Shown: positions 1 through 9,397, counted from the stretch's first letter. The stretch: 56,426 bases of DNA from Gammaproteobacteria bacterium HGW-Gammaproteobacteria-4 (GCA_002839995.1 PGZC01000020.1:1-56426), one strand, 5' to 3'. Translations and numbers: made by a program. The notes: generated by a model from the sequence alone, not told the origin.

Positions 1-39
1 GCCGACGTACTCGGCGTCACCAAAGGTCAGCTGCGTCAT
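1..39 (-). CDS. IS5-family transposase, N-terminal 13 codons (truncated by window edge)
   Basis: ATG at 37-39 on the minus strand, reading out of the window. The 13 visible residues (MTQLTFGDAEYVG) match the conserved opening of IS5-group DDE transposases, with the Q-L-T-F-x-D-x-E pattern. No catalytic residue is visible in this stub. The product would cut and paste the element. Whether the full gene is intact cannot be told from here. Confidence 0.5.
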   Translation of the reverse strand, partial: MTQLTFGDAEYVG

Positions 40-102
40 CGATGCGTCTCGCGTTGGCCGTTGCGCTACTCTACCAAGAACGACTTGTTCAGAGCATCCT
101 TA
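1..102 (-). mobile_element. Partial IS5-family-like insertion sequence, left end only
   Basis: The window opens inside what looks like the 5' end of an IS. On the minus strand an ATG at 39 begins MTQLTFGDAEYVG, which resembles the N-terminus of IS5-type transposases (E. coli InsH begins MSHQLTFADSEF). Upstream of it lies about 60 bp ending in GGATGCTCTGAACAAGTCG (revcomp of 83-101), a plausible terminal inverted repeat. The boundary near 102 is inferred: just beyond it begins an AT-rich gene. The rest of the element lies outside the window, so the second inverted repeat and the target duplication cannot be checked. Confidence 0.5.
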
Positions 103-106
103 TTGA

Positions 107-661
107 TCAATCACCCTTGAAAATTCGATACATCCCTCGAGGGATCATTACGTACGACATCCACATTGCAACGACGAGGCCAACAAGGATGAAGCTACCG
201 CCAAGGAATAGACCTAAATTGTTTTCGGCCATTCCTGCTACTAGTCGACCAAGTTTGGACAACGGACTTCCAATGTTTGGACTTGAAAAAATAAAATAGA
301 AATAAAATGGACTCACTATGATCCCACCGAGCAAAAACAGAAATGCAAATACAAGCAAATTTTCACCCTTGCCAGTTAGCGCTCTTGAATTCTTCGGAGT
401 CAATACAATTGGAGCTAAAAAAGAAAACGCAATAAAAATTACTGGCATGATAGCCAACATCAATAACCAAAATACCTTAACACGATGCGGATCGTCCGAA
501 TATGACGCTATCACTTCTGCTATCGGAATGTTAATTGGAATCTCTATCGACAAAACAATTGAATCAGGCAACATGCATGCGATAACAAAACCAATCGCAA
601 CATATACAAATAACACTGCAAATGGTAAATTCCAAGCTTTTGAATGTGTAATAATTGTCAT
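107..661 (-). CDS. Hypothetical four-helix integral membrane protein, AT-rich
   Basis: 184 residues with four hydrophobic stretches at about 14-32, 64-88, 102-127 and 150-172. The loops contain few charges, and I recognise no catalytic motif or family signature. Base composition is markedly AT-rich, with AAA/AAT/ATT codons common, unlike every neighbour, and the stop codon lies only about 5 bp from the presumed IS end. This suggests horizontally acquired DNA, possibly with a C-terminus altered by the insertion. It lies 188 bp downstream of the HlyD-like gene on the same strand, but the composition break makes a shared origin unlikely. Function unknown. Confidence 0.6.
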   Translation of the reverse strand: MTIITHSKAWNLPFAVLFVYVAIGFVIACMLPDSIVLSIEIPINIPIAEVIASYSDDPHRVKVFWLLMLAIMPVIFIAFSFLAPIVLTPKNSRALTGKGENLLVFAFLFLLGGIIVSPFYFYFIFSSPNIGSPLSKLGRLVAGMAENNLGLFLGGSFILVGLVVAMWMSYVMIPRGMYRIFKGD

Positions 662-849
662 GACTCAAGTATTCCTTGTTTTTCTGTACGATTTTATCAG
701 TGATCTTTCAATTTTCCATTTGCACTCTGACACTGCCTGTCATGCCTCGCATTTTCACTATCGGGGGCCTCGAAAAAGCCGCCGCGAGCGACCCGAGTGC
801 AAGGCACGCGGAGCGGTCGCTTCGGGCATCATCTCGACTCCTGATCGCC

Positions 850-2295
850 TCATTGCTCCCGCATCGCTTCTGACTGATGTTGCTGCAACGGGCTGAGCAG
901 GTAGTCGATCACGCGCCGTGTGCCGGTTTTCACCTCGGCGCTGACGCTCATGCCCGGCGTCATCGTTACGCGTACGCCATCGATCATCAGATGCGTCTGG
1001 GTGAGCCGGATGCGGGCGGGAAAGATCAGGCCCAGTGTGTCGTCCTGCGCGGCGTCGTGGGATACCGATTCGACCACGCCATCGAGATAGCCGTAGCGGG
1101 TGTAGGGGAAGCTTTCGATCTTGACGGTGACCGCCTGGCCGGGGCGGACAAAGCCAATGTCCTTGTTGAGCACGTTGGCTTCGATTTCCAGCGCTTCGTC
1201 GCTGGGCACGATGGCGAGCAGCGGTTGCGCTGGGGTGACCACGCCGCCGATGGTGTGGACGGCGAGCTGTTGTACCGCGCCGTCGACCGGCGCGCGCAGT
1301 TGCGTCATGCGATCGCGTTGCCGGGTCTTGTCCACGTCCGGGCTGAGCTGCGCGACTCGCTCGTTGGCCTGGCGCAGTTCATCGAGCGTTTGCTGGCGCA
1401 TCTCGGCGATCAGCACACGCAGTTGCTCCTGGGCGCCATCGATGGCGGAGCGCGCTTCGACCAGGCGGTTGCGCTGGGTGATCAGCTCGCGTTGCGCGGC
1501 GATGCGTTCCTGTTCCAGCACCAGGTAATCGTGGCGGCCGACATAGTGCTTTTCGAGCAGGGTGGCGACGTTTTCGGCGCGGGCGGTGGCGATGCGCGCG
1601 GCGTCTTCGGACGGCTGGATCAGGCTCTGGATGGTGTGCAGCTCGGCCCGGCGCTGCGCGAGTGTGGCTTGCAGGTTGTGCACGCGGACGCGAAAGGCGG
1701 CCGCCACGCTGCTCGCCAGCGCCTGTTCGGCCTGTACGCGCTCAGGTGGCAGGCTGGGGTCTGGTTCCAAATGAGGGGCTTCGCCGGTGTCCATGGCACG
1801 GGCCAGCGCGGACAGGCGCAACAGCGCCAGGCGGGCGTCGATCAGGGCATCGTCGGCTTTGGCGTGGTCGGCACCGGTGCCGGTGGCATCGAGCTCGATC
1901 AGCAGCTCGCCGCGCTTCACGAGTTGGCCGTCGCGCACCCAAATGCGGGTGACCACGCCGGTTTCGGCCGGTTGCACGATCTTGGTGCGGCTGCCGACCA
2001 CGATCTTGCCCGGCGCCACCGCGACGATGTCGAGCATGCCCAGCGTGGCCCACAGCAGCGCGACGCAGAAGAACGCGATGATGATACGGATGAGCCAGCG
2101 CGCGGTGGGCGAAGCCGGGGTGTCGGTCAGCTCCAGGTGCGCGGGCAGGAAGGCCAGTTCGTCGGCGCTGCGCTGGGGTGGATCGAGCTGCGCGCGAACC
2201 GCCCAGGCGGCGGTGAATACCTTGCGGTAGCGGGCCAGGAAATCGCGCACGGCAAGCAGGATGTGGCTGCCGGGGAGGTGGTGGGTGATGCTCAT
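850..2295 (-). CDS. HlyD-family type I secretion periplasmic adaptor subunit
   Basis: 481 residues. The cytoplasmic N-terminus is followed by one membrane anchor (about 66-86, IIIAFFCVALLWATLGMLDI), then a lipoyl-like beta segment (VAPGKIVVGSRTKIVQP), a long alpha-helical hairpin rich in Ala/Gln/Arg/Glu (about 150-330), and the second lipoyl half plus beta-barrel (VDGAVQQLAVHTIGGVVTPAQ onward). This is the HlyD architecture linking an inner-membrane ABC exporter to a TolC-type channel. The ATG at 2295 is preferred over an upstream in-frame ATG: it starts MSITHHLPGS after a GGAG, and the upstream extension is translated repeat DNA. The partner ABC transporter is 226 bp upstream. No TolC or substrate gene is in view. 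Confidence 0.9.
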   Translation of the reverse strand: MSITHHLPGSHILLAVRDFLARYRKVFTAAWAVRAQLDPPQRSADELAFLPAHLELTDTPASPTARWLIRIIIAFFCVALLWATLGMLDIVAVAPGKIVVGSRTKIVQPAETGVVTRIWVRDGQLVKRGELLIELDATGTGADHAKADDALIDARLALLRLSALARAMDTGEAPHLEPDPSLPPERVQAEQALASSVAAAFRVRVHNLQATLAQRRAELHTIQSLIQPSEDAARIATARAENVATLLEKHYVGRHDYLVLEQERIAAQRELITQRNRLVEARSAIDGAQEQLRVLIAEMRQQTLDELRQANERVAQLSPDVDKTRQRDRMTQLRAPVDGAVQQLAVHTIGGVVTPAQPLLAIVPSDEALEIEANVLNKDIGFVRPGQAVTVKIESFPYTRYGYLDGVVESVSHDAAQDDTLGLIFPARIRLTQTHLMIDGVRVTMTPGMSVSAEVKTGTRRVIDYLLSPLQQHQSEAMREQ

Positions 2296-2345
2296 ACATG
2301 GCACTCCAAGCGATTGCACGCGTGCAATGCCGCGAATTGGCGCAC

Positions 2346-2480
2346 CCTCACCCCAACCCCTCTCCCGGCGGGAGAGGGGCTTTTGAGGAAGTCGCGCTCT
2401 GCCGCGTCTTCGACGCAAGGCGGGCGGATCGCAACCGGGTTTTGGCTTTCTTTGCGCTCTTTGCGTCCTTTGCGGACAAC
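2346..2480. repeat. Intergenic repeat cluster between the two type I secretion genes
   Basis: Two dispersed repeats sit in the gap. At 2357-2379 is a perfect hairpin CCCCTCTCC-CGGCG-GGAGAGGGG inside the common proteobacterial CTCACCCCAACCCCTCTCCC element. At 2451-2477 is one copy of the TTTGCG-n-TTTGCGTCCTTTGCGGAC repeat that recurs at about 17.8, 18.1, 26.2, 26.5, 53.0 and 53.2 kb. This copy is solitary; the others occur as facing pairs. The hairpin could attenuate transcription from the ABC gene into the adaptor gene. Confidence 0.75.
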
Positions 2481-2521
2481 ATGGCTTCTCCCGAGCCCCG
2501 GCGTTTGCACGGCAGCCATGC

Positions 2522-4687
2522 TCATGCCTCCCCCTGCTGCAACCGGTACAAACGGCTGTACAGGCCGTCGGGCTGGGCCAGCAATTCGGCGTGGCTGCCC
2601 ATTTCGGCGATGCGGCCCTTTTCGATCACCACGATGCGATGGGCCAGGCGCACGGTGGACAGGCGGTGGGCGATGATGAGCACGGTGCGCCCGCTGCAGA
2701 TGGCGCGCATGTTGGCCATCACCGCGTGCTCGGATTCGTAATCAAGCGCGCTGGTGGCTTCGTCGAAGATCAGGATGCGCGGGTTGTTGATCAGGGCGCG
2801 GGCGATGGCGATGCGTTGCCGCTGGCCACCCGACAGCCCGGTGCCGTGCTCGCCCACCTTGGTGTCGTAACCCTCGGGCAGCTCGGTGATGAACTCGTGC
2901 GCGCCGGCCAGGGTGGCGGCGTGGATCACCCGCTCCAGCGCCAGGCCGGGATCGGTCAGGGCGATGTTCTCACGCACGCTGCGGTTGAACAGGAAGTTCT
3001 CCTGCAAGACCACGCCGATCTGTCGGCGCAGCCACGCCGGGTCGGCCAACGCGAGGTCGTGGCCATCGATCAGCACGCGGCCGCGCTCGGGGGTGTACAA
3101 GCGCTGCACCAGTTTGGTCAGCGTGCTCTTGCCCGAGCCGGAGCGGCCGACGATGCCGATGACTTCGCCGGGCTGGATGTCCAGATCGATGTCGCTCAGC
3201 ACCGCCGCCGCATCGGGCCGGTAGCGAAACGCGATCTGCTCGAACGTTACCCGGCCCTGAATCGGCGGCAGTGCCATGCGGCTGCCGGGGAGTTCGGTGC
3301 GGGTATTGAGGATGTCGCCGAGGCGCTCCACCGAAATGCCGACCTGCTGAAAATCCTGCCACAGTTGCGCGAGCCGGATGATGGGCGCGGCGACTTGCCC
3401 CGAGAGCATGTTGAAGGCGATCAACTGGCCCAGCGACAGCTTGCCTTCGATCACCAACTGCGCGCCCCAGAACAGGATCGCAACGCCGACCAGCTTTTGC
3501 ACCAGGGCCACGCCTTGCTGCCCGAGCGTGGCGATGCGTGTCACCCCGAACCCGGCGCCGACATAACCCGCCAACTGGTTGTCCCAGGTGCGGATCGCGC
3601 GCGGTTCCACCGCCATCGCCTTGACGGTGCCGATGCCGCTCATGGTCTCGACCAGAAACGACTGGTTATCGGCGCCGCGGGCAAACTTTTCGTTGAGCCG
3701 TTTGCGCAACACCGGCGTGATCGCCGCCGAGATCAGCGCGTAGACCGGCAGCGACAGCACCACGATCAGCGTCAGCCACGCGCTGTAATGGAACATCACC
3801 GCCAGAAACACCACCGTGAACAGCAGATCGAGAACCGAGGTCAACGCCTGGCCGGTAAGAAAGTTGCGGATGTTTTCCAACTCGCGGACGCGGGCGATGG
3901 TGTCGCCGACGCGGCGCGATTCGAACCACGCCATCGGCAACGCGAGAATGTGCCGGAACAGACGCGCCCCAAGCTCGACATCGATCTTGCTGGTGGTGTG
4001 CGAAAAGACGTAGGTGCGCAGCCCGCCGAGCACGACATCGAACACGGCGATGGACACCAGGCCGATCGCGATCACATCGAGGGTGGTGAGCCCGTTGTGG
4101 ACCAGCACCTTGTCCATCACCACCTGGTAGAACAGCGGCGTGACCAGCGCGAACAGTTGCAGAAAAAACGAGGCGATGAACACCTCGCTCAACAGCTTGC
4201 GGTACTTGACCACCGCCGGCACGAACCAACTGAAGTCGAACCGGGCCAGTTCGCCCAGCACCGAGGCGCGCGAGGCCATCAGCAACAGTCGCCCGGCGTA
4301 GCGGGCCTGAAATTCGTCGTGCGACAGCGTGCGCGCGCGGTGCTCGACCAGATCGTGGATCAGGACCGCGTCGTCGCCGACCCGGGCCACGATGAAGGCA
4401 TCGCCATCGGGCACCAGCGCCAGCGCCGGCAGACTGACCTTGCCAAGGCGCTGGGCCGGCTGCGACACTACTCTGGCTTTGAGGCCAAGCCGTTTGGCGG
4501 CCAGCAGCAGCGCGGTGTCGTCGAAGGGTTCGCCGCCACGCCCGGCTTCGTGCGCGAGCTGCTGCGCATCGGCCGCGATCCCGTGAAATTGCGCCAGCAG
4601 CACCAGCCCGTGCAGGGCGGTGTCCAATACCGGGCACGATGTCTCTTCCGCCACGGCAGGCGCGGCAACAACGGCTTCGTGCAACAA
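2522..4687 (-). CDS. HlyB-type type I secretion ABC transporter (C39-like domain, permease, ATPase)
   Basis: 721 residues. The N-terminal C39-like domain (about 18-140) has the HlyB pattern [15 protein letters not shown] but no catalytic Cys-Gly, so it should dock rather than cleave its substrate, as in RTX-toxin exporters. The transmembrane domain spans about 160-440. The ATPase has Walker A GRSGSGKS (514-521), signature LSGGQ (618-622), Walker B ILIFDE (638-643) and the switch His674. The start is a TTG with GGAAGGA 7 nt upstream. It pairs with the HlyD-like gene downstream. No RTX substrate, acyltransferase or TolC lies in the window. Confidence 0.93.
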   Translation of the reverse strand: MLHEAVVAAPAVAEETSCPVLDTALHGLVLLAQFHGIAADAQQLAHEAGRGGEPFDDTALLLAAKRLGLKARVVSQPAQRLGKVSLPALALVPDGDAFIVARVGDDAVLIHDLVEHRARTLSHDEFQARYAGRLLLMASRASVLGELARFDFSWFVPAVVKYRKLLSEVFIASFFLQLFALVTPLFYQVVMDKVLVHNGLTTLDVIAIGLVSIAVFDVVLGGLRTYVFSHTTSKIDVELGARLFRHILALPMAWFESRRVGDTIARVRELENIRNFLTGQALTSVLDLLFTVVFLAVMFHYSAWLTLIVVLSLPVYALISAAITPVLRKRLNEKFARGADNQSFLVETMSGIGTVKAMAVEPRAIRTWDNQLAGYVGAGFGVTRIATLGQQGVALVQKLVGVAILFWGAQLVIEGKLSLGQLIAFNMLSGQVAAPIIRLAQLWQDFQQVGISVERLGDILNTRTELPGSRMALPPIQGRVTFEQIAFRYRPDAAAVLSDIDLDIQPGEVIGIVGRSGSGKSTLTKLVQRLYTPERGRVLIDGHDLALADPAWLRRQIGVVLQENFLFNRSVRENIALTDPGLALERVIHAATLAGAHEFITELPEGYDTKVGEHGTGLSGGQRQRIAIARALINNPRILIFDEATSALDYESEHAVMANMRAICSGRTVLIIAHRLSTVRLAHRIVVIEKGRIAEMGSHAELLAQPDGLYSRLYRLQQGEA

Positions 4688-4913
4688 GGGGCGGTCCTTC
4701 CGTAGCCAGGTGTTCTGGGCAGACGCGCGAGCACCGCGCCCTCTCGCGATCAGGCGACGCTTTCACGCGACACCCATCGCCACACACACCACGATTCCAG
4801 ACCGCCCCTAAGCGCGTGCTGCGCAACCAACATCCCTGCGCCGCATCGCACTTCGATCCTGATAGTGTGCGTTGGGTCACAGTCTAATCAGCGCCAAACG
4901 CGGAAGTCAATCG

Positions 4914-5189
4914 CTAGTCGCGCTCGGCCTCGAGCGGTGTCCGCGCGCGGATGCTCAGGGCGTGGATATCGGTTTGCATCATGTCGCCCAGGGCGGCATA
5001 CACCAGGCGATGCCGGGCCAGGGGCGCAAGCCCGACGAACGCATCGCTGACGATACTCACCGCGAAATGGCCGCGGCCGTCGCGGGCGCCGGCATGACCG
5101 GCATGCTTGTGGCTCTCGTCGATCACGTCCAGTGCGGTGGGCGCCAGTTCTGCCTGCAACAGAACGCGGATGCGTTCGACCCGGGTCAC
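4914..5189 (-). CDS. bolA: BolA-family transcriptional/redox protein
   Basis: 91 residues matching BolA throughout, including the conserved [20 protein letters not shown] core, a surface-exposed His in the loop, and a C-terminal [15 protein letters not shown] segment. BolA proteins bind Fe-S glutaredoxins and act in stress or Fe-S trafficking. The start is GTG at 5189, overlapping the TGA of the upstream yciI-like gene as GTGA, so translation is probably coupled. Both genes are minus strand and divergent from yciO. Confidence 0.9.
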   Translation of the reverse strand: MTRVERIRVLLQAELAPTALDVIDESHKHAGHAGARDGRGHFAVSIVSDAFVGLAPLARHRLVYAALGDMMQTDIHALSIRARTPLEAERD

Positions 5190-5485
5190 GGCAACACCTT
5201 GCGGAACGGCCTGACATCGACGTGCGCGTAGACGCCGACGGCAAGATAGGGATCGGCATCGGCCCAGGCACGCGCCGCATCCAGCGAGTCGAATTCGGCG
5301 ACGATCAGGCTGCCGGTAAAACCGGCGGGCCCGGGATCGGCCGCATCGATGGCGGGCAAAGGCCCTGCAAGCAACAATCGGCCTTGATCGCGCAGTGTCT
5401 CAAGACGTGCCAGATGTTGCGGCCGCGCGCTCTGTCGTGCCGGCAGCGAGCCCGGATTGTCGTGCCCGCAGATCATGTACCACAT
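5186..5485 (-). CDS. yciI: YciI-family protein
   Basis: 99 residues aligning end to end with E. coli YciI: N-terminal [14 protein letters not shown], the [18 protein letters not shown] helix carrying the conserved His, and the DADPY motif near the C-terminus. The fold is a small ferredoxin-like dimer; the family contains a His/Asp pair thought to be catalytic, but the reaction is unknown. The start was chosen by alignment with YciI, since an upstream in-frame ATG at 5611 would overlap the divergent yciO coding region. Overlaps bolA by 4 nt. Confidence 0.88.
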   Translation of the reverse strand: MWYMICGHDNPGSLPARQSARPQHLARLETLRDQGRLLLAGPLPAIDAADPGPAGFTGSLIVAEFDSLDAARAWADADPYLAVGVYAHVDVRPFRKVLP

Positions 5486-5528
5486 GCAGGGGATGCCTTT
5501 GTGCGCAAAGATTCGGCATGATAGCGCG

Positions 5529-6149
5529 ATGTCCGAGCGTATCCACCTGCACCCGCTCAACCCGCAGCCCCGCCAGATCGAGCGCGCGGCTGCGTTGCTG
5601 CGTGCCGGCAATCTGGGCCTGTGCCCCAGCGATGCCGGCTACGCATTGGTCTGGCGCATGGAGGCACGGCAAGCCGAAGAGAATGCGGTGCGTTTGCGCG
5701 CGCTGGACACGAAGCACCCTTTCACCGTATTCTGTACGTCATTGACCGCAGCCAGCCGGCTGGGGCGACTCGACGATCAGACCTTCAGGCTGCTTCGCCG
5801 ACTCTGCCCGGGGCCTTACACCTTTATCCTTCCGGCCGCTGCCGAATTACCCAGACGCTTCAAGCAGGCCAAACGCCGTGCCGTTGGGGTGCGCATACCC
5901 GACCACCCGGTAACCCGGGCGCTGCTGGAAGCCGTCGGGGAGCCGTTGCTTGCGACCACGCTGTCGCTGCCGGGTCACGATGACCTGAGCAGCCATGAAG
6001 CCGAGACGTTCGCCGACCGCCTGCCTTGGGGTGTCGGATTTTTGCTCGATTGCGGCGACTGCGAACCTGGCCCGACCAGCGTGATCGATTGCACCGAGGC
6101 CGAACCAAGCGTGGTGCGTGTCGGCTATCGCCCACTCGCACTGGATTAG
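5529..6149 (+). CDS. yciO: YciO-like Sua5/YrdC-family protein
   Basis: 206 residues of the Sua5/YciO/YrdC fold. It starts [16 protein letters not shown], like E. coli YciO (FYIHPDNPQQR), and contains the [19 protein letters not shown] and [16 protein letters not shown] segments of the nucleotide-binding cleft. YrdC/TsaC relatives make threonylcarbamoyl-AMP for tRNA t6A. YciO members are paralogues with weak or different activity, so the product should not be assumed to be TsaC. The ATG at 5529 is 43 bp from the divergent yciI start, so the promoters overlap. scpA follows after 58 bp. Confidence 0.85.
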   Translation: MSERIHLHPLNPQPRQIERAAALLRAGNLGLCPSDAGYALVWRMEARQAEENAVRLRALDTKHPFTVFCTSLTAASRLGRLDDQTFRLLRRLCPGPYTFILPAAAELPRRFKQAKRRAVGVRIPDHPVTRALLEAVGEPLLATTLSLPGHDDLSSHEAETFADRLPWGVGFLLDCGDCEPGPTSVIDCTEAEPSVVRVGYRPLALD

Positions 6150-6207
6150 GCACCGGTCCGTACAGATTCGTGTTGCATTCAACCCGGCCCGGAGGGGGCC
6201 CTGACGC

Positions 6208-7083
6208 TTGAGCATAACCACCCACACGCAAGCGGCAAGCGGTGCCGAACCGGTGCCTGCCGTGCACGAAAGCACACCACCACCGCAGCAGCAGGAAATG
6301 CCGCTGGCCATGGTACGTGGGCAACCGATGCTGCAGATCCCGCAGGATCTGTACATCCCGCCCGATGCGCTTGAAGTCATTCTGGATGCCTTCGAGGGCC
6401 CGCTCGATTTGTTGCTGTACCTGATTCGGCGTCAGAATCTCGATATCCTGGACATTCCGGTCGCCGAGATCACCCGGCAGTACGTTGCCTACATCGAAGT
6501 GATGCAGGATCTGCGCTTCGAGCTGGCCGCCGAATACTTGGTAATGGCGGCGATTCTGGCGGAGATCAAATCCCGACTGCTGCTGCCGCGGCCGCCGGGC
6601 GACATCGAAGACGAAGCCGATCCGCGCGCGGAATTGATCCGCCGCTTGCAGGAATACGAGCGCTTCAAGAAGGCAGCCGAGGACATCAATGCATTGCCGC
6701 GCATGGAGCGCGACACCAGCGCGGTCAGCGCCCATGTCACCGATCGCACCATCGTGCGCCTGCCGCCGCCGGTCGACCTGCGCGAGATGTTGCTGGCACT
6801 GCGCGACGTGCTGCGTCGTGCCGACCTGTTCAGCCATCACGCCATCAAGCGTGAGGCGCTGTCGGTGCGCCAGCGCATGGGCGAACTGCTGTCGCGCCTG
6901 ATCAGCGGCCAGTTTCATGATTTCACCAGCCTGTTCACGCCCGAGGAGGGCCGGCTGGGCGTGGTGGTCACCTTCCTCGCCCTGCTGGAACTGGCCAAGG
7001 AGCAACTGATCGAGGTGGTGCAGGACAGCGCGCTCGGCCCGATCTACGTCAAAACGCTGGCTGCGACAACGGATAACGGATGA
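6208..7083 (+). CDS. scpA: Segregation and condensation protein A (kleisin)
   Basis: 291 residues. The ScpA kleisin core begins at about residue 45 (IPQDLYIPPDALEVILDAFE) and contains the diagnostic EGPLDLLLYLIRRQNLDILD helix, ending in a winged-helix C-terminus (FLALLELAKEQLIEVVQ). With ScpB and SMC it forms the chromosome-organising condensin. The likely start is TTG at 6208, preceded by a strong GGAGGGGG at 6190-6197. A later ATG (6298) would remove a proline-rich, poorly conserved extension. The stop overlaps the scpB start as ATGA. Confidence 0.93.
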   Translation: MSITTHTQAASGAEPVPAVHESTPPPQQQEMPLAMVRGQPMLQIPQDLYIPPDALEVILDAFEGPLDLLLYLIRRQNLDILDIPVAEITRQYVAYIEVMQDLRFELAAEYLVMAAILAEIKSRLLLPRPPGDIEDEADPRAELIRRLQEYERFKKAAEDINALPRMERDTSAVSAHVTDRTIVRLPPPVDLREMLLALRDVLRRADLFSHHAIKREALSVRQRMGELLSRLISGQFHDFTSLFTPEEGRLGVVVTFLALLELAKEQLIEVVQDSALGPIYVKTLAATTDNG

Positions 7084-7793
7084 GACCACAAACCATGGAC
7101 CCGCAACTGCTCAAACGCATCGTCGAAGCCGCCTTGCTCGCCTCCGGGCAGCCGATGAGCGTGGCGCAGTTGATCGCCCTGTTCTCCGAAGACCAACCGA
7201 TCAGCAGTGACGAAATCGGCCAGGCGCTGCACGCGTTGAGCGACGACTGTGCGCAGCGCAGCATCGAGCTGGTCGAGGTGGCATCCGGCTTTCGCTTGCA
7301 GGTGCGCCAGGAAATCCATCCCTGGATCACCCGCCTGTGGGCCGAACGCCAGACCCGTTACGGCCGCGCGGTGCTGGAAACCCTGTCGTTGATCGCCTAC
7401 CGGCAGCCGATCACGCGCGGCGAGATTGAACAGATTCGCGGCGTGGCGGTCAGTACCCAGGTCATCAAGACACTGGAAGAACGCGAATGGATCCGCGTGA
7501 TCGGCCATCGCGACGTGCCGGGCAAACCGGCCCTGTTCGGCACCACGCGCGGCTTTCTCGACTACTTCGGCCTGAAAAGCCTCGACCAGTTGCCGCCGCT
7601 GGCAGACCTCAACGACATCCCCGATCTCGAACCGCAATTGCCGCTGCGCAATAACGACGAGCCACCCGAAGCGCCGACACCGGATATTGCGCTGGCGCAA
7701 CTCGACACCGAGCCAGCATCTGAAACACCGAGTCACCTTGAGGGCGAGGCCACCGGCCCCGTCACCACCACTACCGAGCAACCCACATCATGA
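7080..7793 (+). CDS. scpB: Segregation and condensation protein B
   Basis: 237 residues with the tandem winged-helix fold of ScpB: LLKRIVEAALLASGQPMSV at the N-terminus, then RYGRAVLETLSLIAYRQPIT and the signature IEQIRGVAVSTQVIKTLEER, and GKPALFGTTRGFLDYFGL closing the core. The last 60 or so residues are acidic, low-complexity and probably disordered. It dimerises and binds ScpA. The ATG overlaps the scpA stop; an alternative ATG lies 15 nt downstream. The stop overlaps rluB as ATGA, giving three translationally coupled genes. Confidence 0.93.
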   Translation: MRPQTMDPQLLKRIVEAALLASGQPMSVAQLIALFSEDQPISSDEIGQALHALSDDCAQRSIELVEVASGFRLQVRQEIHPWITRLWAERQTRYGRAVLETLSLIAYRQPITRGEIEQIRGVAVSTQVIKTLEEREWIRVIGHRDVPGKPALFGTTRGFLDYFGLKSLDQLPPLADLNDIPDLEPQLPLRNNDEPPEAPTPDIALAQLDTEPASETPSHLEGEATGPVTTTTEQPTS

Positions 7794-9397
7794 CCCAACC
7801 GACACGCCGCCTGCTTTCACTCAAGCGCGAGGCCACACCCCACACCAGCAGCACACTCGAAGAGCGCCTGCACAAGGTACTGGCGCAAGCCGGACTTGGT
7901 TCGCGCCGGGCGCTGGAAGAGCGCATCAGCACCGGTCAGGTCAAGGTCAACGGTGAAGTTGCCAGCGTCGGCCAGTCAGTACACAGCGGCGATCGCATCG
8001 AACTCGACGGCAAGGTGTTCATGGCCACGGTGCTGTCCGAACCAAGCCGGGTGCTGCTGTACAACAAGCCCGAAAGCGAAGTCACCACGCGTGAAGACCC
8101 CGAAGGCCGGCCAACCGTTTTCGACAATCTGCCGGCGCTCAAAGGCGCGCGCTGGATCGCGATCGGGCGCCTCGACATCAACACCACCGGCCTGTTGCTG
8201 CTCACCACCGACGGCGAACTGGCGCACGCGTTGATGCATCCGTCGCACGAAATCGAGCGCGAATATGTGTGCCGTATCCAGGGCGAAGTCAGCGACGAGA
8301 TCATCAAGCGCCTGCGCAGCGGCGTGCAACTGGAAGACGGCCCCGCCAAGTTCGACACCATCGAGCCGATCGGCGCCAGCGACAGCCACCAGTGGTTCCA
8401 GGTCGTGGTCAAGGAAGGCCGCAACCGCGAAGTGCGCCGTCTGTGGGAATCGCAGGGCTTGCAGGTCAGCCGCCTCAAGCGCGTGCGCTACGGCAGCATC
8501 GTGCTGCCCCGCCCGCTACTGCGTGGACGTAGCGAAGAACTGCCTGCCGCTGCGGTGGAAACCTTCAAACGCGAGGTCGGCCTGCTCGATGCGCCGCCGG
8601 TACTGACCTTGCAGCCGGTCATCGGCCAGCGCCGTGCGCGCACCGAAGTGCAGATCGACAAGCACGAGCGACCGCAGAAAGCCTGGATCAGCGGCGGCAT
8701 GGCCGACGAAGCCAGCGAGCTGCGCCGGTTCGACAAACCGCGCGAAGATCCGGGTGCGCGACGCCCGCGCGGCCCGCGCGGGCCTGGCGCCGGAGCGCCC
8801 GGCGGCAAGAGCCGCCGCCCCGCTGCCGACGGCAATGCACCACGACGTCCCGGCAAGCCCGGCGCCAATGAGCGCGGCGCACGGCGACCGGCAACGGGCA
8901 AACCGCAGGGCGCGTACGGCAGCCCGCGGCCCCGCCGCGATGGCCCGGCACCGGGCTACGATCCCAGTTCAGGCACATTCCGCAGTTGGTATGTGCCCGA
9001 AGGCGTGGAAACCGGCTCGCGCCACGCACGCCCCAACGACGCAAGCCGTGGCCCCGGCAGACCCTCGTCCGCCCCCGGAAACCGGCCACCACGTGCCGGC
9101 GCTCCCGGCGCCGGCGTCCCTGCGCGCAAACCGCGTCCGGCCGGCGCGCCAGGCTTTCGTGGCCCATCCGACAGCCATCCACCGTCGGGCAACCGTGGCC
9201 CGTCCGAGAGCCGTGGCCCATCCGGGAATCGCGGGCCGTCCGAGAGCCGTGGCCCATCCGGGAATCGCGGGCCATCGGGCAACCGTGGCCCGTCCGAGAG
9301 CCGTGGCCCATCGGGCAATCGCGGCCCGTCGGGCAACCGTGGGCCACGGCCGGCTGGTAGCGGCCCGGGCCGCGGCAGAAGCCGCAACGACGGCTGA
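7790..9397 (+). CDS. rluB: 23S rRNA pseudouridine(2605) synthase RluB with long repetitive tail
   Basis: 535 residues. An S4 RNA-binding domain lies at about 23-70 (LHKVLAQAGLGSRRALEERI). The RsuA-type catalytic domain has IGRLDINTTG with the catalytic Asp129. The enzyme core ends near residue 265, and the remaining roughly 270 residues are Arg/Gly/Pro/Ser-rich and predicted disordered. They close with nine hexapeptides of SGNRGP or SESRGP type. E. coli RluB is about 290 residues, so the tail nearly doubles the protein. Basic RG-rich tails usually add non-specific RNA affinity, which is an inference here. Coupled to scpB by ATGA overlap. Confidence 0.93.
   Translation: MTQPTRRLLSLKREATPHTSSTLEERLHKVLAQAGLGSRRALEERISTGQVKVNGEVASVGQSVHSGDRIELDGKVFMATVLSEPSRVLLYNKPESEVTTREDPEGRPTVFDNLPALKGARWIAIGRLDINTTGLLLLTTDGELAHALMHPSHEIEREYVCRIQGEVSDEIIKRLRSGVQLEDGPAKFDTIEPIGASDSHQWFQVVVKEGRNREVRRLWESQGLQVSRLKRVRYGSIVLPRPLLRGRSEELPAAAVETFKREVGLLDAPPVLTLQPVIGQRRARTEVQIDKHERPQKAWISGGMADEASELRRFDKPREDPGARRPRGPRGPGAGAPGGKSRRPAADGNAPRRPGKPGANERGARRPATGKPQGAYGSPRPRRDGPAPGYDPSSGTFRSWYVPEGVETGSRHARPNDASRGPGRPSSAPGNRPPRAGAPGAGVPARKPRPAGAPGFRGPSDSHPPSGNRGPSESRGPSGNRGPSESRGPSGNRGPSGNRGPSESRGPSGNRGPSGNRGPRPAGSGPGRGRSRNDG
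9185..9346 (+). repeat. Nine 18-bp coding repeats in the rluB tail
   Basis: Nine in-frame 18-bp units encode alternating SGNRGP and SESRGP hexapeptides. Units are nearly identical at the nucleotide level (TCGGGCAACCGTGGCCCG versus TCCGAGAGCCGTGGCCCA). This points to recent expansion by slippage or unequal crossover, so copy number probably varies between strains. Confidence 0.9.

Noticed and set aside
318-896. A 192-codon plus-strand frame across the left AT-rich region
   Set aside because: It is antisense to the membrane-protein gene, then runs through the adaptor stop region; the opposite frame has four coherent membrane helices.
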